DNA of 64,000 bases from the NCBI RefSeq assembly GCF_004379255.2, contig NC_056048.1, forward strand, positions 13,663,197-13,727,196, in the 5' to 3' direction. This document shows, piece after piece, positions 52,344 to 63,489 of the stretch. A program made the position numbers and the translations under genes. The stretch's first letter is position 1; each line of letters opens with the position of its first letter. Origin of the DNA: Salvia splendens. Lineage: Eukaryota > Streptophyta > Magnoliopsida > Lamiales > Lamiaceae. Under the pieces are notes generated by a model. It saw only the letters and a program-made list of their open reading frames with translations, did not search any database and was not told the origin of the DNA.

Positions 52344-55300
52344 TCAAGGCCCCTCCTCGGAGCTCTCAATTCGCACATTAGGAATGCCCATTTGTTCCAA
52401 CCGTATCATGGCTCGAATAAGTCTTAGTGCTGAGTCTTCATCAAATTCTTGAGGCATTTGTACATTCTCTCCCAAGTGGGCCATTGAAGCTGCTGTCTTG
52501 TTTCCTTCCGGTGGGATGTAACCGAATTTACACAAGCAATCCTGCTAGAGTCTTCTAATCTTTACCATCACATGTCGGGTGGAAGGCGGACCCCAATCCT
52601 TGGAGTTGACCAGGGTCTTGGCTTGCCGGGAGCTGGTTTCCACCCAAGCCGGGTGACCGAGCCTTTTTGCCAAGCTCATCCCAAGGCAGATGGTCTCGAG
52701 TTCAGCCTTGAGTTCGGAAGCCACCGAGAGTGGGGTGGAGAAAGCAGCAGCGAGGTTGCCACGGTGGTCGCGTATGATACCTCCTCCGCTCGCTCTCATC
52801 GTATCAAGGTTGATCTTTCCCATGATGTTCAGCTTGACCCAAGGGAAATCAGGGGGGTACCACTTAATTGCCATGGCCCTAAGGTTCAGCGCCCTTGGCC
52901 TAGGGGCTGCCGGAGGCATGGCATCATTGTGCAGTCCCTCGAAGTGCTTCAACTTAATTTGTCCGCTCTCCACAAGTCTTTGGATGTACATCCGTACCTG
53001 CCAGATAACTTGTCCGCTCTCCACAAGTCTTTTGCTTCAACTTAATGTGTCAACAGGAATCCTAATCGAGATGAGTCTCCACATGAAAATAGAGATGGAC
53101 GTTGTAAGTCCCTCATTCCAAACATCGCCTAAAGCGGGGATGGTGGGCCTTCTTGAGCGGCTGGTCTCCCATGCCGAGGCAGTCGAGAAATTTCCGTCGC
53201 GGGACAGGCTCCATCTTGGAACATCCGGATTTCCATGTAAGATTGGAACTTCTAGGATACCCTCGGCTAGCTGTTAAGGCATGCCAGTTTGGTGTCACGT
53301 TATGTTAACCTTAGCCTGATCCCAATGTCCATTATGCAAGTAATCCGCGACCCGTTCCATGGGATTTCCTCTCGTGTCAATGCATGATTCCCTAAGAGGT
53401 TTATCACCTATCCAGATGTCATCCCAGAAAAGAACCTTCCCTTCGCCAATAATCCACCGGATGTTGGGTTGAGTAAGGGGCCACGCTGCAGTGAGTCTTC
53501 GCCAGGTGGGGCTGCACCGACCTGAAGTAGACACCGCCAGTGGTGACTTTGAAGTGCAATATTTACTATACAAATGGACAGCCCAGAGGGAGTTCTGTTC
53601 TCTAAATCGCCACCATAGCTTGGTGTTGAACGCTTTGCGCACGTCTTCAAAACGTCTCAGCCCAAGTCCCCCTTCCTTTGTGGGGAGGCAGACCTGTTCC
53701 CACCCGATCCAGTGGGTCCTTCTCCTTCCCTCCACCGATCCCCAAAAGAAGCGTGCAATTTGTTGTTCGAGGAGTTGAAGGGCTCCTTTCGTCGGTTCAA
53801 TAGCTTGGAATACGTGGATAGGGATGGCATCTAACGTGCTCTTGATCAAAGTCAGTCTCCCCCCAAACGATAAATACCTGTGTGCCCACCCAGAAATCCT
53901 TCTTGCAATTTTCTCCCTCAAGAATAGAAACATATCAGTACGTTTGGCTCCTTTGTAGATGGGGACTCCAAGATATAGAAAAGGAAAAGAACCCCTGGAG
54001 AAACCTCCCTCTGTCTCAATCATTGCAGCCCAATCCTCATGTTTTTCCGTGATGTAAAAGTTGCATTTTGAGAGGTTGACTTATTGCACCAAAACTGCTG
54101 CGTAGTCGTTGAGACACGTTCTGATCTGCCGGATAGGACCAGCCGCAGCTTGAGAGAAAATAATAATGTCGTCGGCATATGCGAGATGACTCACCTCCAA
54201 GCATGAGCGTGAGGATTTGTAACCCATATCTTTCTTACCCAGTATAAGATCATCCAGCGCCCTCGAGAGATAATCAGCCGCGATGATTAAGAGTGCCGGA
54301 GAGATAGGATCTCCTTGGCGCAGCGCTCGAGTGGATTTGAAGAACCCGGATGGCCCCCTGTTGATAAGGACCGAGAACCAACAAGAGCCAATACATCTCT
54401 CGACCAGACTCAACCAAGTCTCGGGGAAGCCCATTCGTCCCATGACCTTGATCAAGAATGGCCATTGTACCCGATCGTATGCCTTCGCCATGTCGATCTT
54501 AAGAGCCATGTTCGGTGCAGGCTGCTTTCGGTAGAGTTCGTGGAACATCTCCTAGGCGAGTAAGACATTATCATTAAGTAGCCGTCCCTTGATGAAACCA
54601 CTTTGGTTCGATGAAATGACTTTAGGGAGAATAGGAGCGAGCCTGGCTGCTAGAATCTTTGTTATAATCTTATTTGAGACATTACATAGGCTGATTGGCC
54701 GATAATCTGACCAAGTAGCCGGATTGTCCATCTTCGTAATTAGCACAATCGTTGTCGTCGTGATACTTCATGGCAGGTAGGCCCCGTTGAAGAATTGGAC
54801 GACTGCCTCGAACACATCTTGGCCAATGATATCCCAACAGTGGTGGTAGAAAGCTGTTGTAAAACCGTCTGGACCCGGTGTGCTATCGGCCGAGATGCCC
54901 CAGACCGCACGCTTGACCTCTTCGGCATCGGGCAGGGATGTTAGCCTGATTAGGTCGAGGTTTGGCTCAACCAAGTTCAATACAGGAGGAGCAAGTTGCT
55001 CTCGGAAGAACAAGGTTGCAGACTCTTTGATTTCATCTTCCTCTGAGATGATCCGGTCTCTCTGTTGGATACCATGAATTCGGAGTCTAGCTCTCTTTTG
55101 TTTCACCCAACTCTGGAAGAATCTCGTGTTTCTGTCTCCCTCCTTCAGCCAACGCACTGCTACTCTCTGTCTCCAGAGGTCCTCTTCCATCTTCAGTAAG
55201 AGAATGTATTGTGCAATGGCTTTGTATGCTAGTTCTATTGGCCGGAGAAGGATCTGTCTCAAAATTTTCTTGGGCGGCTGCCACTGTTGTCTCTGCTTAT

Positions 55301-56287
55301 CTGATGTTCTCGTGGAGGTTCCCGAACACCATCTTGTTCCATTCCTTGAGGGCCTTTTTGAGTCTTGTGAGCTTGATCTATAAGTTAAATAAGCCCCCAG
55401 CGTCCGTGGGTTGGCTCCAGGAAGCTTGTCACCAATTCCATAAACTCTTCATGCCTAAGCCACATGTTTTGAAACCGGAAGGCCCTACCAAGGGAAGGGG
55501 AGGCGACTACTTTGTAGCGTGCTAGAACTGGCCCGTGGTCCGATGTTACCCCCCGGCAGGTTTGTAACTCTAGTTGCTTCTAACACATTAGTCCAATGCT
55601 CATTAAAGAAGACTCTGTCTAATCTTTCAAAAAGGTTGCTCCTGGCCCTAGTAAAAGGTGCCCCATCGAAGCCCAAGTCCAGCAATCTACAGTCTTCAAT
55701 TGTTTTCGCGAAGTCCGTCATTTCCACAAACCTATTAGTATCACAGCCGATTCTGTCTCGTGGGTTTAGGATGGTATTAAAGTCTCCTCCGATCATCCAT
55801 GGCATGCCCTCCATGTCGTCCGCAAGGTCCCAGAGCTTATCCCAAAGCGGATATCTTTCTGCTCGTGCACACCTGGCATAAACAACCGTGATGGCAAGGG
55901 GTTGGCTGATTGAGTTGATAGAAAATCTTCCGTGGAGCTTGTGTCTTCACAGATTGCAAAGCTTGATCCCGGTTTGGAGAAGACCCATATTTTACCATTC
56001 ACATTAGCGCCCTTGAACTCCAGCCCGAAGATCCTCGAGTAAAGTTCCGGGTTTGGCTCAGTGAAAGGTTCCATTATTGCCAAGAAAGATTTATTATAAA
56101 GTGAGACTAATCGTTTGATAACGTCTCGGGTAGATGCTTTCACAACTCCCCTAACGTTCCAAAACAAAAGATTAATTGACATATTAATGGGAGGAGTTCT
56201 TACCTGAGCGGGGTAGAGGTCGCCCAGGTGATTCCTTTGTCCGGTCCTTGCCCCGCGTGCCACACTCCTCACGGTGCTGGGGATCAT
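52344..56287 (-). pseudogene. LINE ORF2: endonuclease, reverse transcriptase, RNase H (disabled)
   Basis: Endonuclease: NLLFWNVRGV at the start, IGGDFNTIL, and S-D-H-G-P in a shifted frame near 55530. RT: STPGPDGFT, WSDYRPISLCNV, QSGFIKGR, DMAKAYDRVQW, GDPISPALLI and Y-A-D-D at 54168-54179, then GGFSRGSFPFLYLGVPIYKG and thumb region. The RNase H (52344-53024) has GGGIIRDHRGN but lost the first catalytic D (N-I-M-G-K) and others. Within the RT-thumb part, stops at 54768, 54552, 54081 and 53295 are in one frame, i.e. point changes; frameshifts lie near 55900, 55540 and 53290. Would nick target DNA and copy the RNA there; this copy cannot. Confidence 0.85.
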
Positions 56288-56440
56288 GTATCACGATCTC
56301 GAGCGTAGGGCTTGAAAAGATATCCAGCTCACTCACGTTTTCCTTTGCTAGTTGCTCAGCTTCATAGGGTGCCATGTCCATGAGGGTGTGATATCTGTTG
56401 GCGCTCATGAAGCTGTCAAGTTCAGCCCTGGCAATATTTT

Positions 56441-58568
56441 TCATAGCGGCTTCCCGATCTCCAGAACCACGCCCCCCTTAGTCGGGGAAGATGGGCCGCT
56501 TCTAGATTTGCGTCTCTGCTTTCCTCCTAGATGCATCTTCGTGGGTGCGGGGTTGCTTGGAGCCCCGCCCACCCTCTGATCTTCAATTCCGCACCTCTGA
56601 GTGGTGCTGCCCCTCTTGTCCTGTATCCTATCCCCTGCCCAGTTATCCGGCTCCATGATGTCCGGGATGTGGTGAGGGTTCGCTTGGTTTCCTCTAGACG
56701 AATCGGTAGCAACTTCCAAGGGGTTGTTCGGAATCGACAAGTTTCCGATGCCATTCTGTAACCACCTTATTCCCGGATTAAGGGGTTGGTTTTACCATCA
56801 GGTTCAGTTCATTGGTCGCCTTCCTTGCTGCCGTTGGGACGTTGTAGTTCTTCTTAGTCGGCCTCTCCCTTTTACCAGACGCATAGCAATCTGGAGCTGA
56901 GTGACCGACGTGTCTGCATTCGGAACAAAAAAGGGGGATTTTATCCCATTTGACTTGTTGGATGGACACTCTTCCGCAGATATCCAAGATGATTTCCTGG
57001 GGGATAGGTTTAGTAATGTCAATTTCCACACAGATTCGTGTGAAGGAAAGCCTCGTCTTGTTGGCCGTGGCTCGATCGATCTGAATTGGGTTCCCTAGGA
57101 GTTTACCGATAGCGAATAACGCCGAGTGATCAAAGAGGTGGATGGGGATCCCAATTAGATTACACCAAATTGCCACAATCGGTGATTCGCAATACACGTC
57201 GAAATCCGGTGTCCACTTGAAAACCCTCATTGGGTGCCTATCGATGTACTAGACCGGGACGTCTTTCGGGCCATTTAGCAATCGGGCATAGTCTCCAAGA
57301 TCCTCCATCTGAATGAGGACGTGCTTTGCATTGATATACTTCCATGTGTAGCCACATTTGAACTTCATGTTTTCGAGCACCTTTTGTATTTGGTTCGAGG
57401 CCAGGATAGAATGGGAGAATTTACCCACAATCGCATGGCCTAGGTGATCTGTCAGATGTTGTGTCTCACTACCGGAGAAGTAAATGGATGGGATACCATT
57501 GCTCGACGACGCAAAGCCCATATTCTTGATTTTGTCCAGTTCAAAGATGTGGGGAGAGCTTGGGTCCGGTTGGCTCCGAATCACATCCGCCATCGACTGC
57601 TTTTTGAGCGCTTACTTACCTTCCCCCACGGAGCCTTGAGGTTGCCCCGTGACTGGCTGAGCTTCCGACACGGGCATGTTCATGGTCACCGGTTCTCTAG
57701 CGTCCCCCGGCTGTCCTGTTCTTCGTGGGGAGTAATCGATCCTTGGACTCCCTTGCCACGTCGAGAACACCCCTGTTTCGAAGGAGTTGCAAAGAATCTT
57801 TGTGCGTCCTTTAGTGAGTGGAGGGAATTGGTCCAATGGGGCAACGTAAGGCGGCTCATTCGTTTCCCCCATCGGTATCATGTCCCACGCTTGAAGTGCG
57901 CTACCCTCGGTGAGTCGCAATATGGTCGGGGCCTGCACTACCGGGGTATCAGCTTGTCTTAGTGGTTGAGCTGAGGCACAGTCCATAGCATCAGCTGAGT
58001 CCAGGTGGGCCAGGTGCAGGAGGGACATTTTTGGTTGGTCATGTAACTCTTCCACATAACCTCCACGTGACTTTTGGAAAAGGGGTGCTGCAATCTTCCT
58101 TTCGGACGTGGGATTCGTTTGTAGTACAATTTTCGGTGATTTGACCGGTGGCAGGTTTGTTTCAACCACTCCCTCAAAAGTTGCACCCCTAGGATGTACC
58201 TTCAAGTCGGCAATTGCCTCAATGGTTATCCCGGCCGCCTGAGAGGGCCGCTCCATCATCGAACATTGAGGTGCAACGATTTCCAAGGTTTCCGAGCACG
58301 TTACCATTCCCATCAAGGCTGGAGTTTCTTCAGCAGGAGGGTCACCAGCACTTTCCAAACTCACCTTATCCGCCGGAGCTTCACCAGAATGGTCGGAGAG
58401 GTTGACATGGGCATCACAACTTGGTCTGTTCACCCCCTGGTGTTCCGGCGGCTTCTTCCCGATATCGCGCTCCAAATCTTCCCCACTCTTCTCGTCACCA
58501 TGCACCTCTTTGTTCTGGCCTTCCTCCACATCCCCTTCAACATTTGCCACATTATTAAGTTCCTGCAT
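56441..58568 (-). pseudogene. LINE ORF1: DUF4283 and zinc-knuckle RNA-binding protein (disabled)
   Basis: Minus strand: a long polar N-terminal part (MQELNNVANVEGDVEEGQNK), then after an in-frame stop near 57612 the DUF4283 domain (GHAIVGKFSHSILASNQIQK, HVLIQMEDLGDYARL), an in-frame TAG near 57249, MRVFKWTPDFDVYCESPIVA and the knuckle C-S-E-C-R-H-V-G-H-S-A-P-D-C (CX2CX4HX4C) near 56890-56935, and a basic tail. The three main pieces share one frame, so they are one gene with nonsense mutations. Plays the RNA-chaperone role in the LINE particle. Confidence 0.75.
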
Positions 58569-59003
58569 AAGGTTCCTTTTATTACCAGGTACACCGTCCT
58601 ATGCTCCTCTGTTTCACCACCGGCGGACGCCCTTTTAGACCTCGGTATGACATTCGGAGAGGGGGAAAGGATGAATCTCTTTTTCCCAACCCCTTTCATG
58701 ATAGGTTTTGGCGACGGTTTGCGCCTTCGTAGCCTATCCTGGATCCCTCTCTTTCCACCCTAATTCCCGGCATCACCTTCGTGCGTACTTTCTTCAGTCG
58801 CCGAGAAATGGACCATTTCCGTCTGGCCATCGTCTTTTTTTCGGCTCCTCCATATCCGCCTAGAGTCTACCCTTGATACGTAAAGGGTTCACACGTCCCA
58901 GCCGCGTTGCTGTTGCCAGAACCGCCGACGTGGAGACGCCGTTGACCGTCGAAGCAGAGATTTAGAGAGAGAACACTAAGAGAGAAGGAGAAGCGTTTTA
59001 TTA

Positions 59004-59020
59004 GCTGTGAATCTTGGGCT
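59004..59020. repeat. LINE target-site duplication, right copy
   Basis: GCTGTGAATCTTGGGCT, as at 52071-52087. Confidence 0.9.
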
Positions 59021-60189
59021 GGGGGTCCATCGTATGCATTCTGAGGTAGGTTGGGCTGGTTAGAGATTTCCTCTCCCCATCTAAAGTCCAGGTGTTCTCT
59101 CCAAGGCGTGTCCTCCCGCGTTTCAGGATTCCAGTTCCTATTTAAATTCCAAAGCCCAATCATATTTGGATACTGATCCTCTTGGGCAGTTACCGTGGTG
59201 GCATTGACTGGAGGAACTTGCGGTTTACTCTTCTCAATTGCTGACAAAAGTGCCCTCTCGAGCTTGTCAATCCGACTCTCTAATTGATCATTATTTCCTA
59301 TTGCTGCACTTTTCACGTAGAGAAGTCTTTCCATGATTCTCTTGGCCTCACTAACTCGTAGTTTGGAAAAACTTCCTCTACTTGATGAGTTCACTAAGTC
59401 CTTGCTCTCCGCATTCATCCTCTCATAGAAAATCGAGTAAATTTCTACTTCCAACATATGGTGGTTTGGGCATGCGTCCAACAGACCCATGTATCTTGAC
59501 CAGTACTGACTCAGGGTCTCATCATAACCTTGTGTAACTCCTCGGATTTTATCTCTTAGTGCACTTGTCGTGGCTGCTGGGAAGAACTGATCCAAGAACA
59601 TCATCTTGAAGTCAGACCAGGTTCTGATACAATTTGGTGGCAACCTCTTGAACCAAGTATTCGCCTCCCCTTTAAGGGAAAAGGGAAGGGCTTTCAGTCT
59701 GTAGTCGTCTTCGCTCGACCCCGCTGGCCGCTTTAGAGCCTTGCAGATTTTACAAAATTCATGCAAGAACTCGTATGGGCAGTCACAACTCCTTCCCAAG
59801 GACACAGGCAGGACGGCCATAATGTGGGGCTCCACGTAGATTGCTTCTTGTCCTAGGGTCGTGACGATTGCTTGCGGTGGTTCGCCATCCAAGTGAGCGT
59901 ACAACGAGCTTATCTCGGGATCATTTTCCTGGTCAGCCATGTTGGCTTTCTCCTCTTCAGTTGCGGATATTGATTTCGGTTCACTCTTGATGGCTGTGCT
60001 GCGATCCTCCTCACCGCTCGCATCCAAGTCAACAGGCAAGGCAGTGGTTAGTTCTGAATGAGTGGTGACTGGATTTACCCCTTCTTCCCTTAGCCAGTTG
60101 GACTCAGTTTCATTTAACTGCGGAACACAAAAAATAAAGAAAAATTTATCTACAATATTCACACCAAAATTCTTAACAAAACTCCTCAT
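59004..60189 (-). CDS. Family B gag, N-terminal part, truncated by the LINE
   Basis: The minus-strand frame from 60189 to the LINE junction is open. Residues ~25-110 are acidic and polar; the gag domain follows with CDCPYEFLHEFCKICKALKR, WFKRLPPNCIRTWSDF, FLDQFFP and YWSRYMGLLDACPNH, close to family A gag. The first 25 residues (F-F-F-I-F-C-V-P-Q) translate a pyrimidine-rich stretch ending ttccgcag, so a downstream start such as the ATG at about 60115 may be the real one. After 59020 the frame runs into LINE sequence and stops at 58867. Confidence 0.7.
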
Positions 60190-60271
60190 AAACTAAGAAA
60201 CAAAAGAAAAGAAAAACAATTAACTATATGTACACCAAAGTGTCATGCAACAAATAATGCAAAAACGTCAT

Positions 60272-60292
60272 CCATCCCCGGCAACGGCGCCA
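60272..60292 (-). other. Primer-binding site of family B, first copy
   Basis: Minus strand TGGCGCCGTTGCCGGGGA then TGG, two bases inside the LTR end at 60295; usual Athila-type PBS. Confidence 0.8.
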
Positions 60293-60294
60293 TT

Positions 60295-61149
60295 TGATAG
60301 AGGGAAAAGATGAGACTATGACTCTGTGTGTGTATCAACTGGCCAGGAGGGTACCTAGACCTAGCTGTGTCGTTGGGTCTGTGTCTATCTTTCCTATCAA
60401 CAAAAAAAATACCTCAACCCACTTCTACTGGCTAGTATAGTGGAGTAAGGGTCGAATCCCACAGAGATGGATGTAGGCGAGATACACTTGCGATGACATT
60501 CTGGGAGCGGTTGGTTAGCTACAACGCTTTTTTGGGGTTGGGTTTTACCTAGTCGGAAAATGAAATGGAACCTATACCCCTCCTGACCAGTAGGTCAGGG
60601 TGGGCTCTAAATGTTGTGTGCTAAAAGAAATTAAAGTGTGTGTGTAAATTAGGGTACGAGTGTGCATGTGAGAAGCTACTAGACGAAACTTACTAAAAAT
60701 GGCTAGACAAAAGGTAAAGAGAATCAAAGGACATGTTGGCAGACTGTCTCCTGGGTGAGCAGAAAAGCTGAAAAAGTGCAAGTACAAAAACAAAAAGCAA
60801 CAAAAGCAACACAAGTGGTCCCATTCTTTGATTGTGACATTATCTTCTTCAACAAGCTGAACAAACAAGATCTAACAAACTCCATTGATGAATGATCAAG
60901 CTTGAAAAATCTTAAATGTAATATTTAACTTGAAATCGAGAACAAAAGCTAAGTAAAACTGAGATCTACGCAAACTGGTCAGCGGGACAAGGTGACAGAA
61001 GCAAGCAGAAACGATTCTCATGTATTTTGAGGAACTTAACCCGATTAATACTTGTAAACACTCCAAGAAAACCTAGATCTAACTAAGCGAAGCAGATTCA
61101 AGCAATTAAACAACAGAAATCAACGTAAAACTACCAGATCTAGCTACTA
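60295..61149 (-). repeat. Partial family B 5' LTR within the duplication
   Basis: About the last 855 bp (minus orientation) of the LTR, identical by eye to 61640-62494. Confidence 0.85.
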
Positions 61150-61157
61150 GGGTCGTG

Positions 61158-61534
61158 ACGGCCATAATGTGGGGCTCCACGTAGATTGCTTCTTGTCCTA
61201 GGGTCGTGACGATTGCTTGCGGTGGTTCGCCATCCAAGTGAGCGTACAACGAGCTTATCTCGGGATCATTTTCCTGGTCAGCCATGTTGGCTTTCTCCTC
61301 TTCAGTTGCGGATATTGATTTCGGTTCACTCTTGATGGCTGTGCTGCGATCCTCCTCACCGCTCGCATCCAAGTCAACAGGCAAGGCAGTGGTTAGTTCT
61401 GAATGAGTGGTGACTGGATTTACCCCTTCTTCCCTTGGCCAGTTGGACTCAGTTTCATTTAACTGCGGAACACAAAAAATAAAGAAAAATTTATCTACAA
61501 TATTCACACCAAAATTCTTAACAAAACTCCTCAT
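61158..61534 (-). pseudogene. Duplicate of the family B gag N-terminus
   Basis: Repeats residues 1-125 of the gag at 59004-60189, with one change (N-W-P-R for N-W-L-R), then runs into LTR sequence at the duplication join and stops. Confidence 0.8.
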
Positions 61535-61616
61535 AAACTAAGAAACAAAAGAAAAGAAAAACAATTAACTATATGTACACCAAAGTGTCATGCAACAAAT
61601 AATGCAAAAACGTCAT

Positions 61617-61637
61617 CCATCCCCGGCAACGGCGCCA
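61617..61637 (-). other. Primer-binding site of family B, second copy
   Basis: Same sequence as 60272-60292; this one adjoins the complete LTR. Confidence 0.8.
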
Positions 61638-61639
61638 TT

Positions 61640-63227
61640 TGATAGAGGGAAAAGATGAGACTATGACTCTGTGTGTGTATCAACTGGCCAGGAGGGTACC
61701 TAGACCTAGCTGTGTCGTTGGGTCTGTGTCTATCTTTCCTATCAACAAAAAAAATACCTCAACCCACTTCTACTGGCTAGTATAGTGGAGTAAGGGTCGA
61801 ATCCCACAGAGATGGATGTAGGCGAGATACACTTGCGATGACATTCTGGGAGCGGTTGGTTAGCTACAACGCTTTTTTGGGGTTGGGTTTTACCTAGTCG
61901 GAAAATGAAATGGAACCTATACCCCTCCTGACCAGTAGGTCAGGGTGGGCTCTAAATGTTGTGTGCTAAAAGAAATTAAAGTGTGTGTGTAAATTAGGGT
62001 ACGAGTGTGCATGTGAGAAGCTACTAGACGAAACTTACTAAAAATGGCTAGACAAAAGGTAAAGAGAATCAAAGGACATGTTGGCAGACTGTCTCCTGGG
62101 TGAGCAGAAAAGCTGAAAAAGTGCAAGTACAAAAACAAAAAGCAACAAAAGCAACACAAGTGGTCCCATTCTTTGATTGTGACATTATCTTCTTCAACAA
62201 GCTGAACAAACAAGATCTAACAAACTCCATTGATGAATGATCAAGCTTGAAAAATCTTAAATGTAATATTTAACTTGAAATCGAGAACAAAAGCTAAGTA
62301 AAACTGAGATCTACGCAAACTGGTCAGCGGGACAAGGTGACAGAAGCAAGCAGAAACGATTCTCATGTATTTTGAGGAACTTAACCCGATTAATACTTGT
62401 AAACACTCCAAGAAAACCTAGATCTAACTAAGCGAAGCAGATTCAAGCAATTAAACAACAGAAATCAACGTAAAACTACCAGATCTAGCTACTAGGCAGA
62501 AAGAAATAATAAGCAAGTTGAAACACAAAATAAAACCACAATAAACTTCATTGCATTCAAGATTATCACCCAAAAGATGTTCCAACTAAGTAGCTACTTG
62601 AATCCAAGTCAAAGGCAAGAAAAAACAAGTACTTAAACTAAGAAATCTTAAAAACAAAGCAAGTAAAAGATTGTTTGGCTCATCGGAAACTGAAACTGGA
62701 GGAATTTCTGGAACTTCGGTGGCTGGAATGAATCAGGCATGATGCTCCTCGCCGGCAGGTGGCCGGAATCTTCAAGTCAGGCTGCTGAATTTAGATGGAA
62801 CTAAGAGTTAGTGGAGCTATTCTCCTCAAAAGTGATGTAGTAGTGATGATACTAGGTGAAGTGGTGTAAAAAATTCCTCCATTTTCTTTATGTTCAGCTC
62901 CTATTTATAGGGTGGCTTGCCCTAATTTCTAGGGTTTTCTCTTCATGTGGAATGGCAATTTTGCCCTTCTTTAGATATGTGATTATTCCAAGCAAGTCCT
63001 TCTTTCTCGTGTCTAGTTCTGTAGCATCCATCCTGGCCAGTTTGCGTATTTTCTGCTCATACTAACCAGTTTGCACACTTTTCGCAGCTTTTTCACTCGA
63101 ATTCCTTCTGAACCTTTCCTCCTGATTTAGTACTTCAACCTACACACTTACACAACTATTTTGCAGATATTATCCAATAAAGCACCTTATACTGACCAGT
63201 AACCAAGGCCTAGAATGCGACTTATCA
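61640..63227 (-). repeat. Complete 5' LTR of family B
   Basis: 1588 bp, TGATAGAGGG ... GACTTATCA on the plus strand. Differs from the 3' LTR by scattered substitutions and small indels (e.g. agtgtgtgtgtaaatt), clearly more than the one base seen between the Tat LTRs. Confidence 0.85.
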
Positions 63228-63489
63228 AATGGTCAGATTCTCCAACCTGGGAGCTTTTGGATGTTATTAAAAAGAAGTTTCCGAATATGCTCCTTGAGGA
63301 AAAGGACGTTGCTATCGGAAGGGGGTTGATATGGTCCCACATCCACAAGTCCATGCGATTGTTGCAGCACCAAACAAGGCTAGGGAGAAGGTGCGTAGTG
63401 AGTAGGTTATGCAATCATCCATTCCAATGACGAAGGCGAAGAGGAACGGCAAGCCGCCGGACAAGCTCGGCCACTACGTTTCCAAATAA
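63228..63489 (+). pseudogene. Gypsy element C, C-terminal coding end
   Basis: Reads W-S-D-S-P-T-W-E-L-L-D-V-I then KKKFPNMLLEEKDVA, a chromodomain-tail/dimer pattern common at the end of Gypsy polyproteins, followed in a shifted frame by KRNGKPPDKLGHYVSK and a stop at 63487-63489. It continues the fragment that ends in R-W-S-D at 40471, so family B sits in between. Confidence 0.65.

Larger units (their letters stand above)
52088..59003 (-). mobile_element. L1-like LINE with RNase H, nearly full length (~6.9 kb)
   Basis: Flanked by a 17-bp perfect target duplication. The minus-strand 3' end is an A-run (plus: TTTTTTTTTAAAA at 52088). ORF1 (DUF4283, CCHC knuckle) and ORF2 (endonuclease, RT, RNase H) are in the usual order. 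It splits the family B gag. The 5' end near 59003 (minus: AATAAAACGCTTCTCC) is probably close to the natural start. Confidence 0.9.
59813..61157. repeat. 1345-bp tandem duplication across gag-PBS-LTR of family B, copy 1
   Basis: Starts at gacggccataatgtgg in gag, runs through the PBS into the LTR up to about 61148 (ctactagg), then jumps back to gag. Copy 2 is 61158-62502. The join carries ggtcgtgacg, shared with nearby gag sequence at 59857, so microhomology or template switching. Confidence 0.85.
40472..63227 (-). mobile_element. Athila-like Gypsy element, family B, carrying nested LARD and LINE
   Basis: 3' LTR 40472-42060 (1589 bp), 5' LTR 61640-63227 (1588 bp), PBS at 60272-60292 and 61617-61637. 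Own internal sequence is 42061-42801, 49172-52087 and 59004-60294, about 5 kb; it codes for gag-type proteins only and shows no RT, RNase H or integrase. LTR ends are TGATAAGT...TATCA on the minus strand. Outer flanks atggg (left) and aatgg (right) are not a clean target duplication. Confidence 0.8.
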
